A DNA stretch of 8,686 bases from NCBI GenBank assembly GCA_016869415.1, contig VGEI01000136.1, positions 1 through 8,686 on the forward strand, read 5' to 3'. The position numbers and the translations under genes were made by a program. Source of the stretch: Alphaproteobacteria bacterium (GTDB taxonomy: Bacteria; Pseudomonadota; Alphaproteobacteria; CACIAM-22H2). How positions within the stretch are numbered: the stretch's first letter is position 1; each line of letters begins with the position of its first letter. The notes under the pieces are model-generated. The model did no database searches. It worked only from the letters and a program-made list of their open reading frames with translations, and had not been told where the DNA came from. Below, one piece after another: positions 1 through 6,314 of this stretch.

Positions 1-141
1 AACGCCATCCGCTGCCAACAGCACGATCCGCGCCCGTTGCCGCAGGCGATGCTCGGTACGCCTCGAGCGCGCCAAGCCGTCAAGCTCGGCGCGCTCAGCC
101 TCCATCAACGTGATCGGGGTCGCTTCAGGGATGCGTTTCAT
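1..141 (-). CDS. IS630 family transposase, N-terminal fragment (runs off the window)
   Basis: Reading the minus strand from an ATG at 141-139 gives 47 uninterrupted codons to the window edge. The protein starts MKRIPEATPITL and continues with an Arg/Glu/Ala-rich helical segment (ERAELDGLARSRR) and then RLRQRARIVLLAADG. That segment is the typical N-terminal helix-turn-helix start of IS630-family transposases, in which RAR-IVLLAA is strongly conserved. The DDE catalytic domain that cuts and joins DNA lies outside the window, so activity cannot be judged. The start is preceded by a weak purine-rich AAGG about 7 nt upstream. The gene points away from the rest of the locus. Confidence 0.8.
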   Translation of the reverse strand, partial: MKRIPEATPITLMEAERAELDGLARSRRTEHRLRQRARIVLLAADGV

Positions 142-184
142 CCCAACCTTGAATCACGACTCACGCGTTAGCGATAGTGGGTAC
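1..184 (-). mobile_element. IS630-like insertion sequence, one end only (partial)
   Basis: The left edge holds the transposase start and the outer end of an IS630-type element whose remainder lies outside the window. The inferred boundary is at about 184, because a TA dinucleotide at 185-186 is followed at once by in-frame coding sequence of an unrelated peptidase gene. IS630/Tc1-mariner elements insert at TA and duplicate it, which fits. The segment between the transposase start and the boundary (142-184) would contain the terminal inverted repeat, but the partner end is not visible, so the repeat cannot be confirmed. The exact end could be a few bases off. Confidence 0.7.
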
Positions 185-393
185 TAGGCTTCAGTAACGA
201 TGTACTGCGCATTGCCGTGGTCGACGACGCCAACCTGCAGCAGCCTCACGCCGTGCTGGTGGTCTATGTCGACGGCCAGACCCTGGTTCTCGACAATCAG
301 ATTTCGCAGATCGTGCCCTCGTCGGTGATCAAGCATTACCGGCCGATCTATTCGATCAACGAAGACACCTGGTGGCTGCACACTGCACGCTAG
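185..393 (+). pseudogene. Truncated bacterial transglutaminase-like cysteine peptidase (BTLCP) C-terminus
   Basis: The frame ending at TAG 391-393 encodes about 68 residues beginning GFSNDVLRIAVV and ending WWLHTAR. It matches the C-terminal half of the BTLCP family (Pfam PF06035, the LapG-related periplasmic cysteine proteases). The family's catalytic His is seen in PHAVLVV and the catalytic Asp in LVLDNQ, followed by the usual tail with HYRPIYSINE and WWLH. The catalytic Cys and the signal peptide, which precede this part in the family, are missing. Upstream in frame, codon 175-177 is TAG inside the insertion element, and no start codon lies between it and the remnant. The gene was therefore most likely broken by the element. 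LapG-type proteases process cell-surface adhesins, but no target is visible here. Confidence is high for the family and good for the truncation. Confidence 0.82.
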
Positions 394-411
394 CGGCCGG
401 CGCGCCGGGCT

Positions 412-440
412 TTGCCTCGCGGCGCGGATTATCCTAATGT
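412..440 (+). promoter_or_regulatory. Weak candidate promoter upstream of the priming transferase
   Basis: The 117-bp gap between the peptidase remnant and the next gene has an AT-richer island at about 428-456 in very GC-rich DNA. TTGCCT at 412-417 and TAATGT at 435-440 are separated by 17 nt and could be -35 and -10 boxes, but the matches are only 4/6 and 3/6. No convincing operator or terminator is visible in the gap. Treat this as a location hint only. Confidence 0.22.
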
Positions 441-510
441 AACGCCTTGATTTAACGCGCGTCCGCGGCCGTCGCCAGGGCGCGTTGCTTTACCTGGCTC
501 CGTTCACGCA

Positions 511-1923
511 ATGCTGCGCAACCGTCGCGTCGCCGCCGCCGACATCAAGACCTTGCTGTTGGGCGGCCTCAGGGTGGTGGACGTGCTCGTCGTCGTCCTT
601 GGCGCGGTGCTGTCCTATTTCGTGCGCCACGAGACGTTCAACATCCCCGACCTCTACATCATCGCCATCATCGGCGCGGTACTGCTGGCGGTGAACTATC
701 TCCAGGTAGCCCGGGTCTACGTCTTCGACGACCTGCCACGCCTGGCCGTGCAGATCGGCCGCCTGACCATGGCCTGGACGGCGGTGATGGCCTCGCTCAT
801 CGCCCTCGCCTACTTCACCCAGACGTCGGTAGCCTTCAGCCGAGCTTTCGCCATCGGCTGGTTCGCCCTGACGCTGGCCGGCTTTATTCTCACCCGGCTG
901 CTGGTGCTGGTGCAGATCGACCGCTGGCGCCAGCGCGGCAAGCTCGCCCTCAACGTCGCCATCGTCGGCGCCGGCGATTCCGGCCAGCATCTCATCCGCC
1001 AGATCGAGAGCCAGGCGCGGCACCAGTACCATATCGTCGGCGTCTTCGATGACGACTGGGAGCGTTTGCCGGACAGTGTCGTGGGTCACAAGGTGCGCGG
1101 CTCGGTCGACGATCTGGTGCGCTTCGTGCGCGTGCATGCGGTCGATGAAGTCCTGGTCGCCGTGCCCTGGCGCTCGACCGCCTATCTACAGGAGCTGATC
1201 AAGAAGCTCAAAGTTCTGCCCAACGACGTCAAGCTCTGCCCGGAATATGTAGGCTCGTCGCTGCCCGTGCGCGGCGTCACGCCCGTGGCCGGGGTGCCGC
1301 TCCTCTCCATGCTCGAGCGGCCGCTCTCGGGCTGGAGTCTGGTCCTGAAGAACATGGAGGACCGGCTCCTCAGCGTGCTGCTGATGCTCATCGTCCTGCC
1401 GGTGATCGGCATCGTCGCCGCGGCGATCAAGCTCGACAGCCCGGGGCCGGTCTTCTTCCGCCAGCGGCGTTACGGCTTCAACAACAACGCCATCGTGGTC
1501 TGGAAATTCCGCACCATGCATCACCGGCCTGACGACGAGACCGTGGTGCCGCAGGCGACGCGCAACGACCCGCGGGTGACGCGCGTCGGCCGTTTCCTGC
1601 GCCGCACCAGCCTCGACGAGCTACCCCAGATCTTCAACGTGCTGACCGGTGAGATGTCGCTGGTCGGTCCGCGGCCGCACGCGGTTGCCCATAATGAGCA
1701 ATACGCCAAGATCATCGACGACTACCTGAGCCGCCACAGGGTGAAGCCCGGCATCACCGGCTGGGCTCAGGTCAACGGCCTGCGCGGCGAAACCGACACG
1801 CCGGAGAAAATGCGGCTGCGCGTCCAGCACGACCTCTACTACATCGACAACTGGTCGTTCCTCTTCGACCTCAAGATCCTGGCCTTGACACCGTTCGCCG
1901 CGATCAACCGCAACGCCTATTGA
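511..1923 (+). CDS. Undecaprenyl-phosphate glucose/hexose-1-phosphate transferase (WcaJ-type PNPT)
   Basis: This inner-membrane enzyme moves a sugar-1-phosphate from a UDP-sugar to undecaprenyl phosphate, the priming step of exopolysaccharide or capsule synthesis. The 470-residue length is usual for the long WcaJ form. Four predicted membrane helices lie at about 18-38, 47-67, 83-103 and 113-134. A Rossmann-like domain follows with GAGDSGQ (153-159). The catalytic bacterial sugar transferase domain (PF02397) starts with the hydrophobic re-entrant segment at about 284-308. It carries SPGPVFFRQRR, WKFRTM (331-336), the Asp-Glu pair D369-E370 in SLDELPQ, GPRPH (386-390) and KPGITGWAQVNG. The ATG at 511 is the first start codon after the in-frame stop at 448, although its ribosome site is weak. 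The stop overlaps the next gene (TGATG), implying coupling. Glucose or galactose is the usual sugar, but specificity cannot be read here. Confidence 0.93.
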   Translation: MLRNRRVAAADIKTLLLGGLRVVDVLVVVLGAVLSYFVRHETFNIPDLYIIAIIGAVLLAVNYLQVARVYVFDDLPRLAVQIGRLTMAWTAVMASLIALAYFTQTSVAFSRAFAIGWFALTLAGFILTRLLVLVQIDRWRQRGKLALNVAIVGAGDSGQHLIRQIESQARHQYHIVGVFDDDWERLPDSVVGHKVRGSVDDLVRFVRVHAVDEVLVAVPWRSTAYLQELIKKLKVLPNDVKLCPEYVGSSLPVRGVTPVAGVPLLSMLERPLSGWSLVLKNMEDRLLSVLLMLIVLPVIGIVAAAIKLDSPGPVFFRQRRYGFNNNAIVVWKFRTMHHRPDDETVVPQATRNDPRVTRVGRFLRRTSLDELPQIFNVLTGEMSLVGPRPHAVAHNEQYAKIIDDYLSRHRVKPGITGWAQVNGLRGETDTPEKMRLRVQHDLYYIDNWSFLFDLKILALTPFAAINRNAY

Positions 1924-2678
1924 TGCCGCACAGCGGGCCGGTCATCGAGGTCAACGGCCTCGCCAAGCATTTCAAGACCGTGACCGCCGTCGACGGGGTG
2001 AGCTTCGCCATACCCGGCGGCCAGATTACCGGCCTGCTCGGCGGCAACGGTGCCGGCAAGACCACCACCATCTCCATGCTGCTCGGCCTGCTGGTGCCCA
2101 GCGCCGGTCAGATCCGAGTCTTCGGCGAGGACATGCTGCGGCACCGCTACCGGGTGCTGCCGCGGGTGAATTTCTCCTCGCCCTATGTCGATCTGCCGCA
2201 TCGGCTGACCGTGCGCGAGAACCTGATGGTCTTCGCCGGGCTTTACAGCCTGCGCCGGCCGGGCGAGCGCATCGCCGAGCTTGCCGGAGCCCTCGAGCTT
2301 ACCGAGCTTCTCAGCCGCAAAACCGGCAGCCTGTCCTCCGGCCAGAAAACCCGCGTGGCGCTGGCCAAGGCACTGCTCAACCGGCCGGAGCTGCTGCTGC
2401 TCGACGAGCCCACGGCCAGTCTCGACCCCGACACGGCCGATTGGGTGCGGACCTACCTGGAGCGCTACGCCCGGGAGACCCACGCCTCGATCCTGCTCGC
2501 CTCGCACAACATGGCCGAGGTCGAGCGCCTGTGCGCCGACGTCCTGATGATGAAGACCGGCAAAATCGTCGACCGTGGCGCACCCACCGCACTCATCGCC
2601 CGCTACGGGCGGCGTACGCTAGAGGACGTCTTCCTCGACATCGCCCGTGATCGTCGGTCGAACGAGGCAGCGCCATGA
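1923..2678 (+). CDS. ABC transporter ATP-binding protein (ABC-2 exporter type)
   Basis: This is the cytoplasmic ATPase that drives the permease encoded just downstream. The protein has 251 residues when started at ATG 1923, whose A is the last base of the previous gene's stop; a TTG at 1920 is the alternative. Visible motifs are Walker A GGNGAGKTT (40-48), signature LSSGQ (137-141, a variant of LSGGQ), Walker B LLLLDEP (157-163), D-loop SLDPD and switch His195 in SHNM. The stretch where the Q-loop glutamine is normally found reads VNFSSPYVDLP (82-92), without a Gln. The sequence looks like the CcmA/NatA/NodI-type export ATPases (COG1131) rather than the Wzt/KpsT polysaccharide ATPases. Its position after a priming glycosyltransferase suggests export of a lipid- or glycan-linked product, but that is inference. 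Confidence 0.9.
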   Translation: MPHSGPVIEVNGLAKHFKTVTAVDGVSFAIPGGQITGLLGGNGAGKTTTISMLLGLLVPSAGQIRVFGEDMLRHRYRVLPRVNFSSPYVDLPHRLTVRENLMVFAGLYSLRRPGERIAELAGALELTELLSRKTGSLSSGQKTRVALAKALLNRPELLLLDEPTASLDPDTADWVRTYLERYARETHASILLASHNMAEVERLCADVLMMKTGKIVDRGAPTALIARYGRRTLEDVFLDIARDRRSNEAAP

Positions 2679-3490
2679 GCAGTGGCTTCGCGCTCGGCGA
2701 CAGCCTGCGCCGCGTCGGCGCCATCCTCTTGCGCCACGGCTACCTGGCGCGTAGCTCGTGGATCCGGGTCTTCGACCTGATGTACTGGCCGCTGCTGCAG
2801 ATGATAATCTGGGGCTTCATCAACACGTTTCTTGCCAGCCAGTCCTCCTGGGTGCTGCGCGCCGGTGGCCTGTTCATCGGCGCGGTGCTGCTCTGGGACC
2901 TGCTGGTTCGCGGTCAGTTCGGCATGACCCTGTCGCTACTCGAGGAGATGTGGTCGCGCAATTTCGCCAACCTGTTCGTCGCACCGCTGCGGCCGGCCGA
3001 GTACGCGGTGGCGCTGATGGCTCTCTCGATCATCCGCTCGCTGATCGGCGTGGTGCCGGCGGCCCTGCTCGCCATCCCGCTCTTCGCCTATTCGATCTTC
3101 GAGATGGGCCTGCCGCTCGTTGCCTTCTATGCCGTGCTGGCCATGACAGGCTGGGCCGTGGGGCTGCTGATGTGCGCCATGCTGATCCGCTTCGGCCTGG
3201 CTGCCGAGAGCTTCGCCTGGGCCTCGATCTTCCTGCTGGCACCGATCTGCGGTGTCTATTATCCGGTCGCCACGCTGCCGGGTTGGCTGCAGGCCGTGGC
3301 CTGGACCTTGCCGCCCACTCATGTATTCGAGGGTATGCGCGCCCTGGTGATGGATGGCACGTTCCGCGGCGACCTGATGGTCTCCGCCATCGCCATCAAC
3401 CTGCTCTACCTGGGCGGCAGCCTGGCGGTGTTCCTGTTTGGCTTCCGCCGGGCCCGCGAGCGCGGGCAACTGCTGCAAACGGGGGAATAG
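2675..3490 (+). CDS. ABC-2 type transporter permease
   Basis: This 271-residue inner-membrane protein pairs with the ATPase before it; the two genes overlap by ATGA (2675-2678). About six hydrophobic segments are visible, at roughly 33-53, 63-79, 113-138, 147-170, 180-198 and 235-257. The C-terminal hallmark of ABC-2 permeases (PF01061/COG0842) is present: LLAPICGVYYPVATLP (187-202), then PPTHVFEGMR (213-222), where the family has a conserved P-x-x-x-xFE-x-xR element. The protein ends in a short basic cytoplasmic tail. Such permeases export drugs, lipids, polysaccharides or lipo-oligosaccharides, and the substrate here is unknown. The next gene begins two bases after the stop. Confidence 0.9.
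   Translation: MSSGFALGDSLRRVGAILLRHGYLARSSWIRVFDLMYWPLLQMIIWGFINTFLASQSSWVLRAGGLFIGAVLLWDLLVRGQFGMTLSLLEEMWSRNFANLFVAPLRPAEYAVALMALSIIRSLIGVVPAALLAIPLFAYSIFEMGLPLVAFYAVLAMTGWAVGLLMCAMLIRFGLAAESFAWASIFLLAPICGVYYPVATLPGWLQAVAWTLPPTHVFEGMRALVMDGTFRGDLMVSAIAINLLYLGGSLAVFLFGFRRARERGQLLQTGE
3481..3486 (+). promoter_or_regulatory. Ribosome binding site that fixes the start at 3493
   Basis: GGGGGA lies 6 nt before ATG 3493. This matters because the reading frame stays open for about 245 codons upstream, through the permease gene. The site plus the onset of family-like sequence (MAKLRVSLA) place the true start here. Confidence 0.7.
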
Positions 3491-3492
3491 TC

Positions 3493-4485
3493 ATGGCGAA
3501 GCTAAGAGTCAGTCTTGCGGTGGCGCCCTACGACCGCACACGGCCGATACTCGACGGGCGCGTGACCGTCGACGGTTGCGAGATCGTGGCCTCGGCCCTC
3601 GAGCCGGAAGAGATGTTCTTCCGTGCCTATCGCTACCAGGATTTCGACATCACCGAGCTGTCGCTGAGCACGCACCTGCTGACCACGGCGCGCGGCGACG
3701 CGCCTTTCGTCGGCATCCCGGCCTTTCTCTCGCGCTCCTTCCGCCACGCTTCGATCATCGTCCGCACCGATCGCGGCATTCGCACGCCGGCCGACCTCAA
3801 GGGCAAGACCGTCGGCCTGCCCGAGTACCAGCAGACGGCGAATGTCTGGGTGCGCGGCATGCTCAAGGACGAGTACGGCGTCGACGCCAGCGATGTCCGC
3901 TGGCGCGGCGGCGGCATGGAGGAGCCGGGCCGGGCCGAGCGCACGCCGATCACCCTGCCGCCGCCCATCGACCTGCAGCGCATTCCGTCCGACCGGACAC
4001 TGTCGCAAATGCTGGCAACGGGCGAGCTCGACGCCGTTATGGGCCCGCGTCCGCCCTCCTACTTCGGCAAGCCCGGCGTCCCCGTTGCGCGTCTCTTCCC
4101 CGACTATCGCGCCGCCGAAGAGGCCTATTTCAAGAAGGCGCGGATGTTCCCGATCATGCACATCCTCGGCATCCGCAAGACGCTGCATGAGCAGCATCCG
4201 TGGCTGGCCGCCAACATCTACAAGGCGTTCGTCGAAGCAAAGAAACTAGCGGTGGCCGAGCTGCAGCACGCCGGCCGGCTGGCGGTGACGCTGCCCTGGC
4301 TCGTTGCTGAGTATCAGGCGACCAGGGCGCTAATGGGCGACGACTACTGGAGCTATGGCGTCGCCGCGAACCGCCGCGAGTTCGAGGCGCTGGGCCGCTA
4401 CGCCGTCGAGCAGGGACTCGCCGCCAGGCCCATCACGCCGGAAGAGCTCTTCGCGCCCTCGACGCTGCAGGCTGCACGGGTCTGA
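3493..4485 (+). CDS. 4,5-dihydroxyphthalate decarboxylase-like protein (NMT1/PBP-like fold)
   Basis: The 330-residue product closely resembles the family annotated as 4,5-dihydroxyphthalate decarboxylase (Pht5, about 330 residues), which turns 4,5-dihydroxyphthalate into protocatechuate. Family-like blocks are the N-terminal LRVSLAVAPYDRTRPILDGRV, FDITELSLSTHL (51-62), FVGIPAFLSRSFRH (72-85), DLKGKTVGLPEYQQTA (101-116), VWVRGMLKDEYGV, GGMEEPGR (140-147), RLFPDY (200-205) and FPIMHILGIRK (219-229). There is no signal peptide or lipobox, so the protein is cytoplasmic even though the fold is related to solute-binding proteins. Many family members sit outside phthalate pathways and have no tested activity; a different decarboxylase or a ligand-binding role is possible. 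No other phthalate-pathway gene is visible. It follows the permease by 2 nt and precedes the GntR control region. Confidence 0.8.
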   Translation: MAKLRVSLAVAPYDRTRPILDGRVTVDGCEIVASALEPEEMFFRAYRYQDFDITELSLSTHLLTTARGDAPFVGIPAFLSRSFRHASIIVRTDRGIRTPADLKGKTVGLPEYQQTANVWVRGMLKDEYGVDASDVRWRGGGMEEPGRAERTPITLPPPIDLQRIPSDRTLSQMLATGELDAVMGPRPPSYFGKPGVPVARLFPDYRAAEEAYFKKARMFPIMHILGIRKTLHEQHPWLAANIYKAFVEAKKLAVAELQHAGRLAVTLPWLVAEYQATRALMGDDYWSYGVAANRREFEALGRYAVEQGLAARPITPEELFAPSTLQAARV

Positions 4486-4522
4486 CCGCTACCGGACCGG
4501 CCGAGGGCGCAGCTTTCCGTAT

Positions 4523-4552
4523 TTGACTTAAAGATAGTATCTTTAATATCGT
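4523..4552 (+). promoter_or_regulatory. Candidate sigma70-like promoter of the GntR gene
   Basis: TTGACT at 4523-4528 matches the -35 consensus in 5 of 6 positions. Possible -10 boxes are TATCGT at 4547-4552 (18-nt spacer) or TAATAT at 4544-4549 (15-nt spacer), each 4/6. The AT-rich patch of about 30 bp stands out from GC-rich surroundings and lies 31-60 bp before the regulator's start codon. The operator palindrome sits in the spacer. Confidence 0.55.
4528..4546. promoter_or_regulatory. Perfect 19-bp palindrome, likely GntR operator
   Basis: TTAAAGATA-G-TATCTTTAA is a perfect inverted repeat with 9-bp arms around one central G (4537). It lies between the -35 and -10 boxes, 36 bp before the GntR-family gene. 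Known FadR/FCD operators are similar short, AT-flanked palindromes, so repression of this promoter by the adjacent regulator is the natural reading. It is inferred from position and symmetry only. Confidence 0.72.
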
Positions 4553-4582
4553 TATCCCAGGACAGCCGGGGGAAGCTTCCGC

Positions 4583-5359
4583 ATGAGCGTGCATGCGCTG
4601 TTCAAGGACGAGGAGCGCCCGGGGCGGCAGACGGCTGTCCGCCGCGGCGCGACCCTGTCCTCGCAGATCGTCGGCGCTACCCGCGAGGCTCTCTTCGAGC
4701 GGCGCCTGAAGCCCGGCGACTTCCTGGGCGGGGAGAAGGACATTGCCGCGCGCTTCGGTGTCAGCCGCATCGTGGCCCGCGACGCCCTGCGGACGCTCGA
4801 GGCGCTGGGCATCGTCGAGATCAAGGTCGGCAAGGGCGGCGGGGCGCGCATCACCCAGGGCAACCCGCGGCTTTTTGCCGAGGCGCTGGCAGTGCAGCTC
4901 GACCTTGCCGGGGCCGAGGCGCAGGAGGTCATGGACGCGCAGCGTGCGGTCGAGTGCGTCACCGCTGAGCTCGCAGCCGAGAAAGCCACCGCGGCCGATC
5001 TCCGCAACCTCAAGCGCTGGCTGGCCTACGGCGCCGAAATGATCCGCGACGCCGATGCCTATACCCGCTCCTGCCAGAATTTCCATCTGGCCATCGCCGA
5101 GGCCTCGCACAACCGCGTGCTGGTCGTGCAGCTCATCTCGCTGCAGCATGTCGCCTGGCCCCTGCGCAACCGCACGCTGACGGCAGCCGTGGCCAGCCAC
5201 ATCCAGAAGGTTCACGCCGAACTCGTCGACCTGATCGAGGCACGCGACGCGACCGCGGCGAGGCGCCTGATGGATGAGCATGTGAAGATGATCCGCGCCC
5301 GACGGGTCGCCGAGCGCGGCGACAGGACGAGAGCCAGGAAACCGGCCAGCTGCTGCTAG
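4583..5359 (+). CDS. GntR family transcriptional regulator, FadR/FCD subfamily
   Basis: This 258-residue DNA-binding regulator probably controls its own promoter and the genes after it. A winged helix-turn-helix spans about 25-92: PGDFLGGEKDIAARFGVSR (44-62), ARDALRTLEALGIVEI (65-80) and the wing KVGKGGGARI. The C-terminal helical FCD ligand domain spans about 115-240. Three family metal-ligand histidines are visible: H168 in NFHLAIAEASHN, H211 in KVHAELVDLIEARD, and H233 in MDEHV, with the normal 22-residue spacing between the last two. The position four before H168, usually Asp, is Cys164. FCD regulators bind small carboxylates such as sugar acids, dicarboxylates and aromatic-pathway intermediates, which suits a TRAP neighbour. 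GGGGGAAG at 4568-4575 is a good ribosome site for ATG 4583. The basic tail after residue 238 ends in CysCys. Confidence 0.92.
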   Translation: MSVHALFKDEERPGRQTAVRRGATLSSQIVGATREALFERRLKPGDFLGGEKDIAARFGVSRIVARDALRTLEALGIVEIKVGKGGGARITQGNPRLFAEALAVQLDLAGAEAQEVMDAQRAVECVTAELAAEKATAADLRNLKRWLAYGAEMIRDADAYTRSCQNFHLAIAEASHNRVLVVQLISLQHVAWPLRNRTLTAAVASHIQKVHAELVDLIEARDATAARRLMDEHVKMIRARRVAERGDRTRARKPASCC

Positions 5360-5380
5360 GCCGCCCGAGAGGAGGGAACC

Positions 5381-6259
5381 ATGTCGAAGTTCGTCATCCA
5401 GCCGCATATGCGCCTGCATGAATGGGTGGCCGAGGAGAAGGGCTATTTTCGCGACGAGGGCCTCGACTATGAGTTCGAAGACACGCCCTACTCGCGCGCC
5501 GCCCGCGCGCACAATCTCGGCGACAAGGTCGGTGCCTACCAGACTTTCGAAAAGGGCCGCGCTTGCGACGTCAGCGGTGCCTGCCACTGGACGGTCAACG
5601 TCGCCGCCTCAGTCGGCCACGGCAAGCTCTACCGCGACTGCTATTTGGTCTCGCCGGCCGGTGTTTTCGTGCCACCCGAGTCGCCGATCAAGGAGCCCAA
5701 GGATCTGGCGGGCGTGCCGATCTCGGTCGGCTACCAGTCGGGCAGCCACTACGCCACCATACAGGCGCTCGAATCCTACATGCCGCTCTCGGACATCAAG
5801 CTGTCCTTCGCGCAAGGGATGCTCTTCGCGCGCATGGAGGAGCTGTTCGACCGCAAGATACCGGCCTGCTCGGCTTTCAGCGGCCCCTATTATTTTCTCG
5901 AGCAGCTCGGCTTCCGCAAGGTGATCGATACGACCTTCATGATGGCAACGATGATCAACGGCAATCCCGCGCCTGACGATCTGCGCAAGTATTTTCGCGC
6001 CCTGCGCAAGACGCAGCGCGATATCGACCTGCGGCCGGAGCTCTACACGCACCACTACAAGAAGGAGTTCCCGGTCCGCTTCCACGAGACGATGGACACC
6101 CGCCGCTGGGGGCCGGGCGAGCGTATCGTCTTCGAGCCCTACACCAAGGAAGTGTTCGAAGAATCGTTCCGCTGGATCGCCGAACGCAGCATTTTCCCCG
6201 AGGGCCAGATGGGAGCGGGCAAGTACGAGGAGGCGACGATCTCGTTGGCCGCCGAGTAG
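5381..6259 (+). CDS. NMT1/THI5-like (SsuA-like) substrate-binding-fold protein without signal peptide
   Basis: The 292-residue product belongs to the NMT1/THI5/SsuA-like superfamily (periplasmic-binding-protein fold), usually annotated as an ABC transporter substrate-binding protein. Family-like parts are EWVAEEKGYFRDEGLDYEFED (14-34), GAYQTFEKGRACDVSGACHW (51-70), SPIKEPKDLAGVPISVGYQSG (101-121), an ATIQALESYM helix, and GFRKVIDTTFMMATMING (177-194). It begins MSKFVIQPH with no hydrophobic leader or lipobox, so it should stay in the cytoplasm. No ABC permease or ATPase for import lies next to it. It may be a cytosolic enzyme or ligand sensor; the THI5 relatives are themselves enzymes. Cys62, Cys68 and His69 form a compact group. 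A strong AGGAGGG at 5370-5376 precedes ATG 5381, and only 21 nt separate it from the regulator's stop, so the two are probably co-transcribed. The substrate is unknown. Confidence 0.78.
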   Translation: MSKFVIQPHMRLHEWVAEEKGYFRDEGLDYEFEDTPYSRAARAHNLGDKVGAYQTFEKGRACDVSGACHWTVNVAASVGHGKLYRDCYLVSPAGVFVPPESPIKEPKDLAGVPISVGYQSGSHYATIQALESYMPLSDIKLSFAQGMLFARMEELFDRKIPACSAFSGPYYFLEQLGFRKVIDTTFMMATMINGNPAPDDLRKYFRALRKTQRDIDLRPELYTHHYKKEFPVRFHETMDTRRWGPGERIVFEPYTKEVFEESFRWIAERSIFPEGQMGAGKYEEATISLAAE

Positions 6260-6280
6260 CATCCCGCAGGCGCTGGGATG
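6260..6280 (+). repeat. Small hairpin immediately after the NMT1-like gene
   Basis: CATCCC (6260-6265) and GGGATG (6275-6280) are perfect complements around a 9-nt loop, starting at the base after the stop codon. No T-run follows. It may fold together with the larger hairpin four bases downstream. Confidence 0.45.
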
Positions 6281-6284
6281 ACGT

Positions 6285-6314
6285 GGCCGGGCCGGCAATT
6301 TGACCGGCCCGGCC
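6285..6314 (+). terminator. Strong GC hairpin between the NMT1-like gene and the TRAP genes
   Basis: GGCCGGGCCGG (6285-6295) and CCGGCCCGGCC (6304-6314) form a perfect 11-bp stem with an 8-nt loop. The stem is very stable, but the sequence after it (GCATTGCTTAAAG) lacks a proper T-run. It may be a partial terminator, a 3'-end stabiliser that protects the upstream message, or an attenuator that lowers TRAP expression relative to the regulator. Confidence 0.6.

Noticed and set aside
145..165. Imperfect palindrome GAATCACGACTC near the IS end
   Set aside because: Only the outer GANTC-like bases pair; it is too weak to call an operator or inverted repeat without the other IS end.
184..381. Small minus-strand frame of 65 codons opposite the peptidase remnant
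   Set aside because: The + strand frame carries clear BTLCP motifs with catalytic His and Asp; the minus frame has none.
2758..3492. Upstream extension of the decarboxylase-like frame by 245 codons
   Set aside because: The extension lies out of frame within the ABC-2 permease gene, is Arg/Ala/Gly-rich without a domain, and a good ribosome site plus family N-terminus mark ATG 3493 as the start.
4486..4515. Possible terminator after the decarboxylase-like gene (ACCGG/CCGG repeats)
   Set aside because: The repeats are short and overlapping, make no stable stem, and no T-run follows.
4433..5587. Long minus-strand frame of 384 codons across the GntR region
   Set aside because: It runs antisense to the GntR gene and the operator/promoter, has low-complexity Ala/Gly/Arg/Leu composition and no motif; a composition shadow.
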